A stretch of DNA of 64,000 nucleotides from an uncultured Acetatifactor sp. Lineage in GTDB: Bacteria > Bacillota > Clostridia > Lachnospirales > Lachnospiraceae. Below the pieces are notes generated by a model. It saw only the letters and a program-made list of their open reading frames with translations, had not been told where the DNA came from and made no database searches. Location: the NCBI GenBank assembly GCA_910577665.1, contig CAJTOJ010000004.1:71527-135526 (forward strand), written 5' to 3'. The stretch's first letter is position 1. Each line of letters begins with the position of its first letter. Both the position numbers and the translations under genes were made by a program. This document shows positions 8,705-17,513 of this stretch, piece by piece.

Positions 8705-9931
8705 ATGAAGGAATATAGATTTCCAAATCTGGGGGAGTATCAGAAGCCGGCAGAAGAGCTTTTGGGGCGGTGCCGGCCCATAGTGCTGTACGGATTTAAC
8801 GAGGCTGGCAAAAAAACTTATGAGGTTCTCAAAAGCAGGAATATTTCAGTAAGTTTGATTCTTGATTTATTTCAGGCGGACAAACTTAAAGAGTATGAAG
8901 GAATACCGGTGGTATCTCCGGAAAGGTTTACGCAATATAACAGAGAGGCTTTATATTTGATTTGTTCTAACCGATATTTCGAAGAAATGAGAGATACTTT
9001 ATACGGATATGGTTGTGGCAATGTGTTGCCTTATTATGCTGTTTATTGTAACAGGAGGTTTTCCTATGAAGAGTTTCGGGATGTCTATCAGATAGCACAG
9101 CGTGCGGATGATAACAGAAAAATTGCAGAAATGTCTTTGGAGAATTCCTGTTTGATTGATACTATTGATGTGGTTATTACGGAAAAATGTTCACTGAAGT
9201 GCAGGAACTGTTCCAATTTAATGCAGTATTTTAAAGAACCGAAAAATGCAGAAATAGATGATGTGTTGGAAGAAGTGTCCTGCCTGCTGGATTCAGTGGA
9301 TTATATTCATGAGATTCGCATTTTGGGGGGGGAGCCTTTTGCAAATCCTAAATGGCACGAATATGTTCACCCTTTGTTGAAGTATAAAAATTTTGGATGT
9401 ATTATTATCTATACAAACGGTACCATATTGCCAAAGCCGGAACAGATGGAAGTATTTCGTGACAAAAGGGTCTTCCTTAGCATCAGCGACTATGGGGAAG
9501 TGTCGCGCAGAAAAGAGGAACTGGTTAATTTCATGTGCGAAAAAGAATATTTCTATTCTATTGCCAAGGTAACAGAATGGACAGACTGTGGCCGAATTGC
9601 TTACTGTGCGCGTTCAGACGAGGAATTGGAGAAAATGTATCATGAATGTTGTATGTCGGGATGTCTGTCATTGAAAGACAAAAAGATATTTGCCTGTCCG
9701 TTTGCAGGAAATCTCCTTGCCTTGGGGGCAATACCAGAGGAAGAGAGCGAGTATATCAGTATTTCGCCGGATATGGGGAAGGATGAAACCAGAAGGGTTT
9801 TAAAAGAGTTCCAGCAAAAAAAATATATTCGGGCATGCCAATACTGCATGGGAAGGCCAATAGGAACCAAAACGATACCAGCGGCTGAGCAGTGCAGTGA
9901 GCCGTTGGACTATCAGCGAAAGGACATGTAA
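8705..9931 (+). CDS. Radical SAM protein with N-terminal Rossmann-like module, 408 aa
   Basis: Residues about 25-115 are the recurring Rossmann-like module (IVLYGFNEAG, later LILDLF). A radical SAM domain follows, with the cluster motif CxxxCxxC at Cys162, Cys166 and Cys169 and the GGE motif in ILGGEPF. C-terminal cysteines near CCMSGC, FACPF and CQYC resemble a SPASM/twitch-type extension that may hold an extra FeS cluster. The closest relative in the window is the gene at 31299, which shares the SISDYG / EISDYG segment. Expected chemistry is 5-deoxyadenosyl-radical modification, but the substrate is unknown. ATG 8705 follows AAGGAGA with normal spacing. Confidence 0.8.
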   Translation: MKEYRFPNLGEYQKPAEELLGRCRPIVLYGFNEAGKKTYEVLKSRNISVSLILDLFQADKLKEYEGIPVVSPERFTQYNREALYLICSNRYFEEMRDTLYGYGCGNVLPYYAVYCNRRFSYEEFRDVYQIAQRADDNRKIAEMSLENSCLIDTIDVVITEKCSLKCRNCSNLMQYFKEPKNAEIDDVLEEVSCLLDSVDYIHEIRILGGEPFANPKWHEYVHPLLKYKNFGCIIIYTNGTILPKPEQMEVFRDKRVFLSISDYGEVSRRKEELVNFMCEKEYFYSIAKVTEWTDCGRIAYCARSDEELEKMYHECCMSGCLSLKDKKIFACPFAGNLLALGAIPEEESEYISISPDMGKDETRRVLKEFQQKKYIRACQYCMGRPIGTKTIPAAEQCSEPLDYQRKDM

Positions 9932-9933
9932 TC

Positions 9934-11487
9934 TTGGGCTATTTTGAAATAAACCATGATACGCAGGCAATTATATATGGGGCGGGACAGATGGGATGTA
10001 TGCATCGTGAAAAGCTGAAAAGATGGTGCAGAGTTGTCGCTTTTTTTGACATATATCCGGAGAAGGCAGCTTCCCGAGTACCTGTGCCGGTATACAATCC
10101 GTTTGCAGAGGAAGAATGTCTTGCCGGCAAGCAGACTGTAGTGATTGTCTGCCTGCATACTTCGGCTGTCCATGATGAAGTGGCGGGCAATTTATATGCC
10201 AGGGGTTATAAAAATATTTTATTTATTCCAGAGGACAATCGTTCCTATGGCACTGATGCCATGAAACGCATGCAGGAATGCTACTGCGCTTTTTGCGAGG
10301 AGGACTATTCGGTTCTGCGTGGCATTCCTGACTACGAAGTTATGACTAAAATGCAATATAGGGCAAATATTATCAGAAGTACGGAGAAATATGTAACGAC
10401 ATTGATAAGCCCGGATTTGCTATATATTGGCGGGGAAAAACAACCGGATCAGAGGAAGAAGAGAGATGATCCCGATTGTTCACCGGAATATAGAGATGCA
10501 TATGATGCATTTGGGCGATATACAAATAAGCCTTTGGCTATGTTCCGGCTATACAGGGATTTGTTTAGGGCATTCCTTTATGGTGGGGAAATATCTGAGG
10601 AGTATAGCAGGGTATGCAAGCAGGTTCAGAACATGGGAACTCTTACAGACGAAGAATTTCTGAAATCACGGTTCAAGGTTTTTGCTATGTTAGAACGTAA
10701 GTTTCATAACGGATTGCAGGGATTTTACCAGTGTCCCGTGGAAACGGAATGGAATCCGAAAGGATATTTTGAAACTATTGATGGAAATCATAGAGCTGTT
10801 TATTTGTATTGTAAAATGAGTAGTCGCATTCCAGTGCGGATGAAGATGGAAGACTATCTTGCCTGGGAAAAGAAGACGGAAGGAGAGAAGCTGATAGAGG
10901 AATATGGAGGGATGGCGTTTTCTGCGCCGGTTTTGAATCCTTTGTATATGGAACTTTCTTATCGGGGTCAGATATATTTACAGAGAAATCTATATGCCAT
11001 ATTTGAGTTTTTGGGCATTCGCCAGTACGAAAACCTGCGCTTTATCGATCTGGGGTGTGATAATGGGTATTACGCCAGATGCTTTTGGCAGCTCGGGGTG
11101 ACAAAGGCAACGGTGGTCGAAGAAGACGAACAAACACGCGAGATGGATGTCGCCTTGAATCGTTTAATGACAGGGCAAGCCGGGGACGTGCGGTATTGTA
11201 TGGATAGATATGATTTTGAAGGAAATTATGACATTGCATATATAAATGAGGATGCTTCCCGGCGGGAACTGAAAAATATCGTGCAACGCCTTGAACGAAA
11301 AGTCAATGGAATGCTGATCTGGTTTTGTCCTGTAGACCTAAATGTAGATTCCTGCGTTTTGCAATATAGTGGGTTTCGATATGGCAGACGGCTGAGACGG
11401 CTTATGCTTGATGGACATTTCTGGGAACTTGTGGTTTTCAGCAGAAATATTAGGTTCGATTTAGGGAAGGGGGGATCTGAACGGTGA
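9934..11487 (+). CDS. Rossmann module / HR-motif / methyltransferase-like protein, 517 aa
   Basis: Three parts are visible. Residues 10-105 are the recurring module (AIIYGAGQMG, FFDIYPEKA). A middle region contains GYFETIDGNHRAVYLY, with Asp283-Gly284-Asn285-His286-Arg287 resembling the ParB-type nucleotide-binding motif. A C-terminal SAM-methyltransferase-like fold follows, with FIDLGCDNGYY near residue 368. The gene at 11484 is a divergent paralogue with the same order. The start is TTG at 9934, two bases after the preceding stop, with AAAGGA at suitable spacing; no in-frame ATG fits before the module. The overall function is not known to me. Confidence 0.65.
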   Translation: MGYFEINHDTQAIIYGAGQMGCMHREKLKRWCRVVAFFDIYPEKAASRVPVPVYNPFAEEECLAGKQTVVIVCLHTSAVHDEVAGNLYARGYKNILFIPEDNRSYGTDAMKRMQECYCAFCEEDYSVLRGIPDYEVMTKMQYRANIIRSTEKYVTTLISPDLLYIGGEKQPDQRKKRDDPDCSPEYRDAYDAFGRYTNKPLAMFRLYRDLFRAFLYGGEISEEYSRVCKQVQNMGTLTDEEFLKSRFKVFAMLERKFHNGLQGFYQCPVETEWNPKGYFETIDGNHRAVYLYCKMSSRIPVRMKMEDYLAWEKKTEGEKLIEEYGGMAFSAPVLNPLYMELSYRGQIYLQRNLYAIFEFLGIRQYENLRFIDLGCDNGYYARCFWQLGVTKATVVEEDEQTREMDVALNRLMTGQAGDVRYCMDRYDFEGNYDIAYINEDASRRELKNIVQRLERKVNGMLIWFCPVDLNVDSCVLQYSGFRYGRRLRRLMLDGHFWELVVFSRNIRFDLGKGGSER

Positions 11488-12974
11488 ATGCAGAAAGTTT
11501 TGTATTTTCAAGCCGATCAGAAATCATATTATACGGGGCTTCGTCAATAGGACATCTGATGTTTGAAAAGCTTTCAAGTGCGGGATATAAGATAGCAGGA
11601 TTCATTGATAAAAGAGCAGAGGAAATAAAGGAATATATGGGAGTACCCGTATGGACGGTATCTTCCGTTCCAAAAGAGATCAAGGCTGGAGATGATACAG
11701 TTGTTTTTGTGGCAGTGAAAAATGTATTTGAACACCAGACCATAGCCGCACTGCTGGCAGAAAACGGATTCCATAATATTATATACAAACCCTACAATAG
11801 TATTATTAATAATTCTTCGGATTATGACAGAAAAATGAGCGCGGTATATGAGCAGGTATTTGATGGAAAGCTGGACGGAGAGATACTTGTGGATGCCACT
11901 TTGCAAATTGCCGGGAGTTATGATACGGATTATGGGATATGGCAGAAAGAGAATGGCTATGTTACGGCTCTTATTCCGGTGGACTTTATCTATACAAATG
12001 ACTACAGGAATACAGAGATGGAAAAATGGGGTAATATAAATATCCTTGCCTTCTTTACGCACCTGCGGTTTTATGGCTTTTTACAGGGTGACATGGAGGC
12101 AGGTTATAGCGATTATCTGAATGAATATTGTATTTATACGGCAATGCTGGATGGGAAGATAAAGATAACAGAGGACTGGAAAAGCAATGTGCTGCATAAC
12201 AGGGCACAGATATATGATGAAATGTGCCGCGCATTGATGATGGACCATGAATTCTTTTTCCGTGTTCCACCACAGGCTGTATGGAATGTAAAGGGTTATT
12301 TTAATCTGACCAGCGGAAAGCACCGGGCCACATTTTTGGCGGCTAAAGGACAGTATTTGATACCATTGCAGGTTACGGAGAGAGATTACACTGTCTTTTT
12401 AAATATGGATGTCTTCAAGGCGGCTCAAAAGTATCTGGCGAAGGGATACCGGGGGAATGGCTATGTGCCGCATCCATATTGCTACAGAATTTCGGGGATT
12501 TCTTATACATATTACGGATTGATTTCTGTCATTGTCAGAGTTTTGGCAGAAAGATCTTACAAGGAAAATGGACGTATTCGATTTGATAAACTAACAATAT
12601 TGGAGGACACTGGTGATAACGGTGTACTTGGGGCATATTTTGCGAGAATGGGAAGCCGGGTGTTGAGATATTGCGGGACAGGGGATAAGGAGTTGCCGCA
12701 GTTTATATGGACATTGGGGCATGTCGTAGGGGAAATAGAGGAAATCGATATTTTGGACCGGCATGCCAATGCAGATGTCCTCATCACGGATGTGACTGAT
12801 GGAAGCCTGGGACGGGAGGCTATAGGGCAGATTCCTTTTCGGGACTGCTTTGTTATCTGCCGGGAAGAGGGCCAGGCGGTTCAACTGGCGGGTAAATGCC
12901 ATAAGGAAAATATTAGGAAAATGTTCCATACATTCCGGGAAGGCGGCATCAGTCTGCTATACTGGTTGTATTGA
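11484..12974 (+). CDS. Divergent paralogue of the preceding protein, 496 aa
   Basis: Same architecture as the gene before it: Rossmann-like module at the N-terminus (IILYGASSIG, FIDKRAEE), a middle GYFNLTSGKHRATFLA segment with Ser277-Gly278-Lys279-His280-Arg281, and a C-terminal domain where the methyltransferase glycine loop is degenerate (LEDTGDNGVLG near residue 370). The His-Arg motif is kept but the Asp of the partner copy is Ser here, so the two may have split roles. The GTG start at 11484 overlaps the previous stop by four bases and follows AAGGGGGGATC. Function unknown. Confidence 0.6.
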   Translation: MNAESFVFSSRSEIILYGASSIGHLMFEKLSSAGYKIAGFIDKRAEEIKEYMGVPVWTVSSVPKEIKAGDDTVVFVAVKNVFEHQTIAALLAENGFHNIIYKPYNSIINNSSDYDRKMSAVYEQVFDGKLDGEILVDATLQIAGSYDTDYGIWQKENGYVTALIPVDFIYTNDYRNTEMEKWGNINILAFFTHLRFYGFLQGDMEAGYSDYLNEYCIYTAMLDGKIKITEDWKSNVLHNRAQIYDEMCRALMMDHEFFFRVPPQAVWNVKGYFNLTSGKHRATFLAAKGQYLIPLQVTERDYTVFLNMDVFKAAQKYLAKGYRGNGYVPHPYCYRISGISYTYYGLISVIVRVLAERSYKENGRIRFDKLTILEDTGDNGVLGAYFARMGSRVLRYCGTGDKELPQFIWTLGHVVGEIEEIDILDRHANADVLITDVTDGSLGREAIGQIPFRDCFVICREEGQAVQLAGKCHKENIRKMFHTFREGGISLLYWLY

Positions 12975-13124
12975 ACATGGAGACTTGCGGAGGAGGGGAG
13001 TGATATGGGAGAGACAGTGGCGGGGGGCAATGGCTTTTGGTGAAGTAAAGAAATCAATAAGGGCAGGTTTAGCAAATGTATGATGTTTGTAGATCTGCTG
13101 TAAGCGATATAAGGAGGATGGAGT

Positions 13125-14138
13125 ATGGGGCAGGAGTGTCTTGATAGAATAGAAAAGAGAAATAGCAGGACGCCATTGGAGACAGTGGTGCCTCTGGATA
13201 CACCATATGTGATATATATCGATCCCTGCGGTGCCTGTAATTTCGAATGCTATTTTTGTCCTTGCAGGAAAAGCAATTTTAGAAATGAGGAACGATATAA
13301 AGTAATGTCATTTGATTTATTTAAGAAGATTGTAGATGACATGAGACAGTTTCCACAGCAGGTGAAGGTTGTGGATTTGTGGGCGTGGGGGGAACCTTTT
13401 TTGAATAAGGATCTGATAGAAATGATCCGATATTTAAGGCAGAGCGGAGTGTGCCGGGAAATTAGGACCTGTACCAACGGCTCTATGCTGAATCCGGAAT
13501 TGAATCAAGCTTTGGCAGATAGCGGACTGGATCTGATCCGCATATCTGTGGAAGGATTGAACTCTGCGCATTATAGGGAAATCTGCAATGTGGATTTTGA
13601 ATATGAAAAGCTGGTGGAAAATATCCGCGATCTGTACGAGCGGAGTCGGGGAAAAGTGAAGGTGTCGATTAAAATTGTGGAGGTAATGCTGAAGACAAAA
13701 ACCGATATTGATTCCTTCTATCAGACATTTGAGCCGATCAGCGATTATACCTTTGTGGAGGATATTGTGGATGCGTTTCCAGGATTTGACGGTATAGAGA
13801 AACCTGACAATACGAAAGTAAGCTTTCGGAAATGGAATTCTTATAAGGATAGGGCGAATTATGTCTGCGCAAAACCGCTGGTGCAGATGGCGATCCACTC
13901 TAACGGAGCTGTAAGCGCATGCTGTAACGACTGGAAGTTTGCCACTCAGTATGGAGATGTAAACTATGACAGCCTGGTAGATTTATGGAATTCTGAATGG
14001 CTGATGAATTTTAGGTTACAGCATATGGAAAAGCAAAGAAAGGAGATTCCCTATTGCAATATCTGTGATTGTGAATCAGATGATGATATTGATGCAGTAA
14101 GAGATGTCATTGCAAGAAGGATTCGGGAAAAGGGATAG
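13125..14138 (+). CDS. Radical SAM/SPASM protein, family A copy 1, 337 aa
   Basis: The N-terminus carries DPCGACNFECYFCPC with cluster cysteines Cys38, Cys42 and Cys45 (CxxxCxxC) and additional Cys35 and Cys47. LWAWGEPFLNK occupies the GGE region. The C-terminal SPASM-type segment has CAKPLV, SACCNDW and CNICDCE, giving enough cysteines for at least one auxiliary FeS cluster. Length matches the SPASM family. Two close paralogues are at 16445 and 27759. Unlike the other radical SAM genes here it lacks the Rossmann module. The substrate cannot be deduced; a sugar or peptide modification is plausible. Strong ribosome binding site AAGGAGG, then ATG 13125. Confidence 0.85.
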   Translation: MGQECLDRIEKRNSRTPLETVVPLDTPYVIYIDPCGACNFECYFCPCRKSNFRNEERYKVMSFDLFKKIVDDMRQFPQQVKVVDLWAWGEPFLNKDLIEMIRYLRQSGVCREIRTCTNGSMLNPELNQALADSGLDLIRISVEGLNSAHYREICNVDFEYEKLVENIRDLYERSRGKVKVSIKIVEVMLKTKTDIDSFYQTFEPISDYTFVEDIVDAFPGFDGIEKPDNTKVSFRKWNSYKDRANYVCAKPLVQMAIHSNGAVSACCNDWKFATQYGDVNYDSLVDLWNSEWLMNFRLQHMEKQRKEIPYCNICDCESDDDIDAVRDVIARRIREKG

Positions 14139-14177
14139 ATGATTCAATTGGTGGGAGATTGCAGGGGAGGTCTGGTT

Positions 14178-15335
14178 TTGAAAGAATTATACCGACAGTG
14201 TCCGATTTGTGGTGGAAGACAGGGAATAGTTTATTATTCTGTAAAAATGAAGTTGCCGGAAAATGTAATGTTACCGGATGAATATGATGTCGTGAGCTGT
14301 AGTCAATGTGGTTTTGCCTATGCGGATGTGAATGTGTCCCAAAAGGAATATAACACATATTATGGTTTATGCAATATATATAGTAAAAATGCACCGTTGA
14401 AAGCAGGGATTACAGGAGAGAGGGAGAGGCTTCGCTGTATGTTCCTGGAGAAATATGCCCATAAGGATTCGCGGATACTGGATATTGGCTGCGGAGGAGG
14501 GGGATTGCTGCGCTGTCTGAAAAAACGTGGATTTGAAAATCTGTTTGGGATGGATCCATCATCCGAGTGCATTGGCCAATTAAAGGAGTGGGGGATTGGT
14601 GGAAGAATTCAAAATGCGTTTGACGGAATTCCGGAGGAGTTAAAAAATTCATTTGATGTTGTGATGTCTACGGCGGTGATGGAACATATTTATGATTTAA
14701 ACGCTTTTGTGGAACAAATGGACAGTTGGCTGAAATGGGGGGGACGTCTATATGTTGAGGTACCTGCCGTGGAAGGATTTGAAAGGTTTTATACCCAGAT
14801 CCCCAATTACTTTAATCATGAGCATATCAATTACTTTAGCTTGACATCCTTGGATAATTTGTTTTCGAAGCATGGTTATGTACGAAAAAGCCCGGATGCG
14901 GAGAGCCTGGTTACTTTGGGAAATCCTGAATATGTACTCAGTGCAATTTATGAAAAGGCGATGAAAAAAGATATTTCTTCTGGAAAATCCATTGAAAACT
15001 ATTTTAGGCTGGCTCGTGAAAAAGGGAAAGAGGATTACGATAGAATTCAAACATTTTTAGAAGATCATTCCCAAATTATTGTCTGGGGTACGGGGGCATA
15101 TGCTATGCAGATATTGGGAGAAATACACGGAATAGAAAATAAGATTGTTTGTTTTATTGACAATAATAATGTTAAAATCGGACAGCGAATTCTGGAAAAA
15201 GAAATATATGGACCGGAAAAACTGCTAGAGCTTCCCTCCGTGTATCCTATATTGATTTGTTCTATGAGAAATAGTGAGGTTATAAAAGAACAAATTGAGA
15301 AAATGGGGATTGGAAATCATTATCTGGCTATATAA
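14178..15335 (+). CDS. Three-domain sugar C-methyltransferase-like protein, 385 aa
   Basis: Domain order matches the PF08421-methyltransferase-PF08484 family used for C-methylation of nucleotide sugars: an N-terminal zinc site CPICG and CSQCG, a SAM-binding ILDIGCGGGG loop near residue 98, and a C-terminal Rossmann-like module starting IIVWGTGAYAM with CFIDNNN. NYFNHEHINYF resembles the conserved HEHxxYF motif of this family. I prefer TTG 14178, seven bases after GGGGAGG, because it places the zinc motif at the usual distance. An ATG at 14139 right after the previous stop is an alternative that adds 13 residues. The gene is AT-rich. Confidence 0.82.
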   Translation: MKELYRQCPICGGRQGIVYYSVKMKLPENVMLPDEYDVVSCSQCGFAYADVNVSQKEYNTYYGLCNIYSKNAPLKAGITGERERLRCMFLEKYAHKDSRILDIGCGGGGLLRCLKKRGFENLFGMDPSSECIGQLKEWGIGGRIQNAFDGIPEELKNSFDVVMSTAVMEHIYDLNAFVEQMDSWLKWGGRLYVEVPAVEGFERFYTQIPNYFNHEHINYFSLTSLDNLFSKHGYVRKSPDAESLVTLGNPEYVLSAIYEKAMKKDISSGKSIENYFRLAREKGKEDYDRIQTFLEDHSQIIVWGTGAYAMQILGEIHGIENKIVCFIDNNNVKIGQRILEKEIYGPEKLLELPSVYPILICSMRNSEVIKEQIEKMGIGNHYLAI

Positions 15336-15360
15336 AGAAGTTATTTAAGAGGTGATTGCG

Positions 15361-16326
15361 TTGCAGAAAGAAGAATATAATGCTCTTGTTTATAATCAGG
15401 ATGCATTGGGTATAGATGATAAGGAAATATATTCTACATTTTTTAAACAGATTATTCCTAAAATAGAAGAGAACAGAGGGATAAAAATTCTGTTTGGAAA
15501 CCAGGACGGCAGCAGGGCGCGCGGTATGAGTAATCAGAGCAGCGATATTGATATGCATTTTTTTGGTGAAACGGAGAATCTGGAAATCACTTACGAATTG
15601 ATGTGTGAGGAGGGACAAATTGCGGACAGGACTATTGTGTACGATTTGGCACCGCATTGCTTGAAAAGAACGCTGGAGAACGTGACAGCTTATGGGGATG
15701 TGATTCGAAAGTATCCCACAGTCTTTTACAGAACTGATGAGGAAAAGAAAAAATATTCGCCGGAAAATATCCATTGGAATATCCGCTATCGGGAGGATGG
15801 GGAGATATTTGAGTTTATACAATTTCTGATAGCGGATACAATTTTTATCAACCGCCAGGAGAAAGAAAAGGTGGATATGAATTATTTTTATCGGTTGGTG
15901 AAAACGGTTGACATGCTGGATCTCCAGTTTGTTAGGGCTTATGGTAATTATAACAATTTAATGATCGGAAAAGAAGAGGTGCTGGTAAGAAAATATCTGT
16001 ATACCCTGTACGAAATCTTCTTTTGCAGATGGATGATAGAGTATGGAACACGTCCTCCTATGGTACTTGAAGAATTGATACGAGGAGGACAAGAACTGAA
16101 TAAGGATGTGCGGCAGAGCGTTCATAGGTTGATGGAGGTAAACCGCACCAGCACCGGACATAAGACAAAACTGAAATGCTGCGTTGATGTGGTGCTGAAT
16201 GACTATATTGGAGAAATGTTGGAACAGCTGCAGGATAAGATTGCCTCCTACGACAGGGAGGAGCGGTATGCCAGCATTATTGAACGGACGGAACCGGAAC
16301 GAAGACAGAAAATAATATTTTATTGA
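15361..16326 (+). CDS. RlaP-like nucleotidyltransferase, 321 aa
   Basis: The pattern GSRARGMSNQSSDID (Gly50-Ser51 and Asp62/Asp64) is the active-site signature of the polymerase-beta nucleotidyltransferase superfamily. The downstream YLYTLYEIFFCRWMIEYGTRPP segment resembles the PF10127 (RlaP/YcgL) family, some members of which sit near RNA repair systems. Here no RNA repair partner is present and the neighbours are glycan genes, so the role is unclear. The TTG at 15361 is preceded by AAGAGGTG at six bases; GTG 15352 lies inside that site and is less likely. The 3-prime end abuts a radical SAM remnant, so its last residues may be chimeric. Confidence 0.72.
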   Translation: MQKEEYNALVYNQDALGIDDKEIYSTFFKQIIPKIEENRGIKILFGNQDGSRARGMSNQSSDIDMHFFGETENLEITYELMCEEGQIADRTIVYDLAPHCLKRTLENVTAYGDVIRKYPTVFYRTDEEKKKYSPENIHWNIRYREDGEIFEFIQFLIADTIFINRQEKEKVDMNYFYRLVKTVDMLDLQFVRAYGNYNNLMIGKEEVLVRKYLYTLYEIFFCRWMIEYGTRPPMVLEELIRGGQELNKDVRQSVHRLMEVNRTSTGHKTKLKCCVDVVLNDYIGEMLEQLQDKIASYDREERYASIIERTEPERRQKIIFY

Positions 16327-16372
16327 TGCTGTGAGAGATATTATAGCAAGGAGAATTCAGGCCAAGATGTAG
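16316..16372 (+). pseudogene. 3-prime remnant of a radical SAM/SPASM gene
   Basis: In the frame ending at TAG 16370-16372 the sequence reads IDAVRDIIARRIQAKM. This is nearly the same as the end of the radical SAM protein at 13125 (IDAVRDVIARRIREKG). The frame is closed by a stop a few codons upstream, so only the tail survives. It overlaps the end of the RlaP-like gene. The simplest reading is a former extra copy of the radical SAM gene, of which only the 3-prime end was left after an insertion or deletion. Confidence 0.7.
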
Positions 16373-16444
16373 AACGGATAAGCGAGAGGATTTCGCCATT
16401 CTGCTTCTGGAAAAGATTGCGGCAGCGGGTATGGAGGTATAGCA

Positions 16445-17455
16445 ATGGAAGCGCTGAAGAAACAGGTAATAGAAGAGAGACATCAAAGGGCAAGGCTGGA
16501 AGAAGTAGTTCCTCTAAAAACGCCTTTTATAATATTTATTGATCCCTGCGGCGCCTGCAATTTTGCCTGTAATTTTTGTCCCTGCAACAAATCAAGTTAT
16601 AAAAAGGAGGAACGTCATCAGAAGATGTCCCTTGAGACTTTGCAGAAGATTGTAGATGATATCTGCACTTTTGAAGAACAGGTAAAGGTAATCTATCTGT
16701 ATGGATTCGGAGAACCCCTGCTCAACAAAGATTTATTTGCCATGGCTAGCTATATAAAAGAGAGAAAGGCATGCAGGGAATTGCGCCTGGTCACAAATGG
16801 TTCCCTGCTGAACCCCGATGTAAACCGAAAGCTGGTAGATGCAGGATTTGACTTAATCAGGATCTCAGTGGAAGCATTGGAAGCAGAATCCTACAAGAAG
16901 ATGTGTGGAGTGAATCTAAATTATGATAAATTTGTTGCCAATATCTCGGATTTATATGAGAGGAGTCGGGGAAAAGTAAAAATAGCGGCAAAGATTGTGA
17001 ATGCAACATTGAAAACAGAGGAAGAAACGGAACGTTTTTTTAATATTTACAAACCGATTACAGACTTTACATTTATTGAGGACATTGTGGCAGGATGGCC
17101 GGAATTTGAGGAGATGGTAATGCCGGATGGCGCCCCGGTTGAAGCGGATAACTGGATTTGGAAAAGGGACCACTACAATAAATGCTCTTTTTCCCTGACG
17201 ATGCTGATGGTACATGCGAATGGGACAGTATGTGCCTGTCCCAACGACTGGAAGATGGCAAATACATTCGGAAATGCAAAACAGGAAAGCCTCGTGGATG
17301 TCTGGAAATCAGAGAAGTTAAAGGAATTCCGTCTTATGCATTTGGAAAAGGACAGAAGAGACATCCCATTCTGCAGGGGATGCATCTGTAGCGGATACGA
17401 TCCCATTGACGGGGGGGCAGAGAGGATAGCAAAGCGGATTAGGGAGATAGATTAA
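16445..17455 (+). CDS. Radical SAM/SPASM protein, family A copy 2, 336 aa
   Basis: Paralogue of the genes at 13125 and 27759. The cluster motif is in DPCGACNFACNFCPC (Cys38, Cys42, Cys45, plus Cys35 and Cys47), with YGFGEPLLNK where the GGE motif lies. The C-terminus has CSFSLTML, CACPNDW and CRGCICSG cysteines of a SPASM-like extension. It follows the remnant of another family member and precedes the second 890-residue gene, as if radical SAM and large transferase genes had been duplicated as a unit. The ribosome binding site TGGAGG sits just upstream of ATG 16445. Substrate unknown. Confidence 0.85.
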   Translation: MEALKKQVIEERHQRARLEEVVPLKTPFIIFIDPCGACNFACNFCPCNKSSYKKEERHQKMSLETLQKIVDDICTFEEQVKVIYLYGFGEPLLNKDLFAMASYIKERKACRELRLVTNGSLLNPDVNRKLVDAGFDLIRISVEALEAESYKKMCGVNLNYDKFVANISDLYERSRGKVKIAAKIVNATLKTEEETERFFNIYKPITDFTFIEDIVAGWPEFEEMVMPDGAPVEADNWIWKRDHYNKCSFSLTMLMVHANGTVCACPNDWKMANTFGNAKQESLVDVWKSEKLKEFRLMHLEKDRRDIPFCRGCICSGYDPIDGGAERIAKRIREID

Positions 17456-17476
17456 AGGCGGGGGAATAGGATACTA

Positions 17477-17513
17477 TAGTGTACATAGCTGACAAGGGAA
17501 AGGAATAACCAGA
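17477..17513 (+). repeat. Leader copy 2 of the duplicated 890-aa gene
   Basis: Matches the stretch at 4150-4188 (GCTGACAAGGGAAAGGAATA here) immediately before the paralogous start codon. It marks one edge of the ancestral duplication. Confidence 0.75.

Noticed and set aside
16373..16444. Second gene tail (frame reading DFAILLLEKIAAAGMEV before TAG)
   Set aside because: It looks protein-like but too short to identify and has no match in the window, so I did not list it as a pseudogene.
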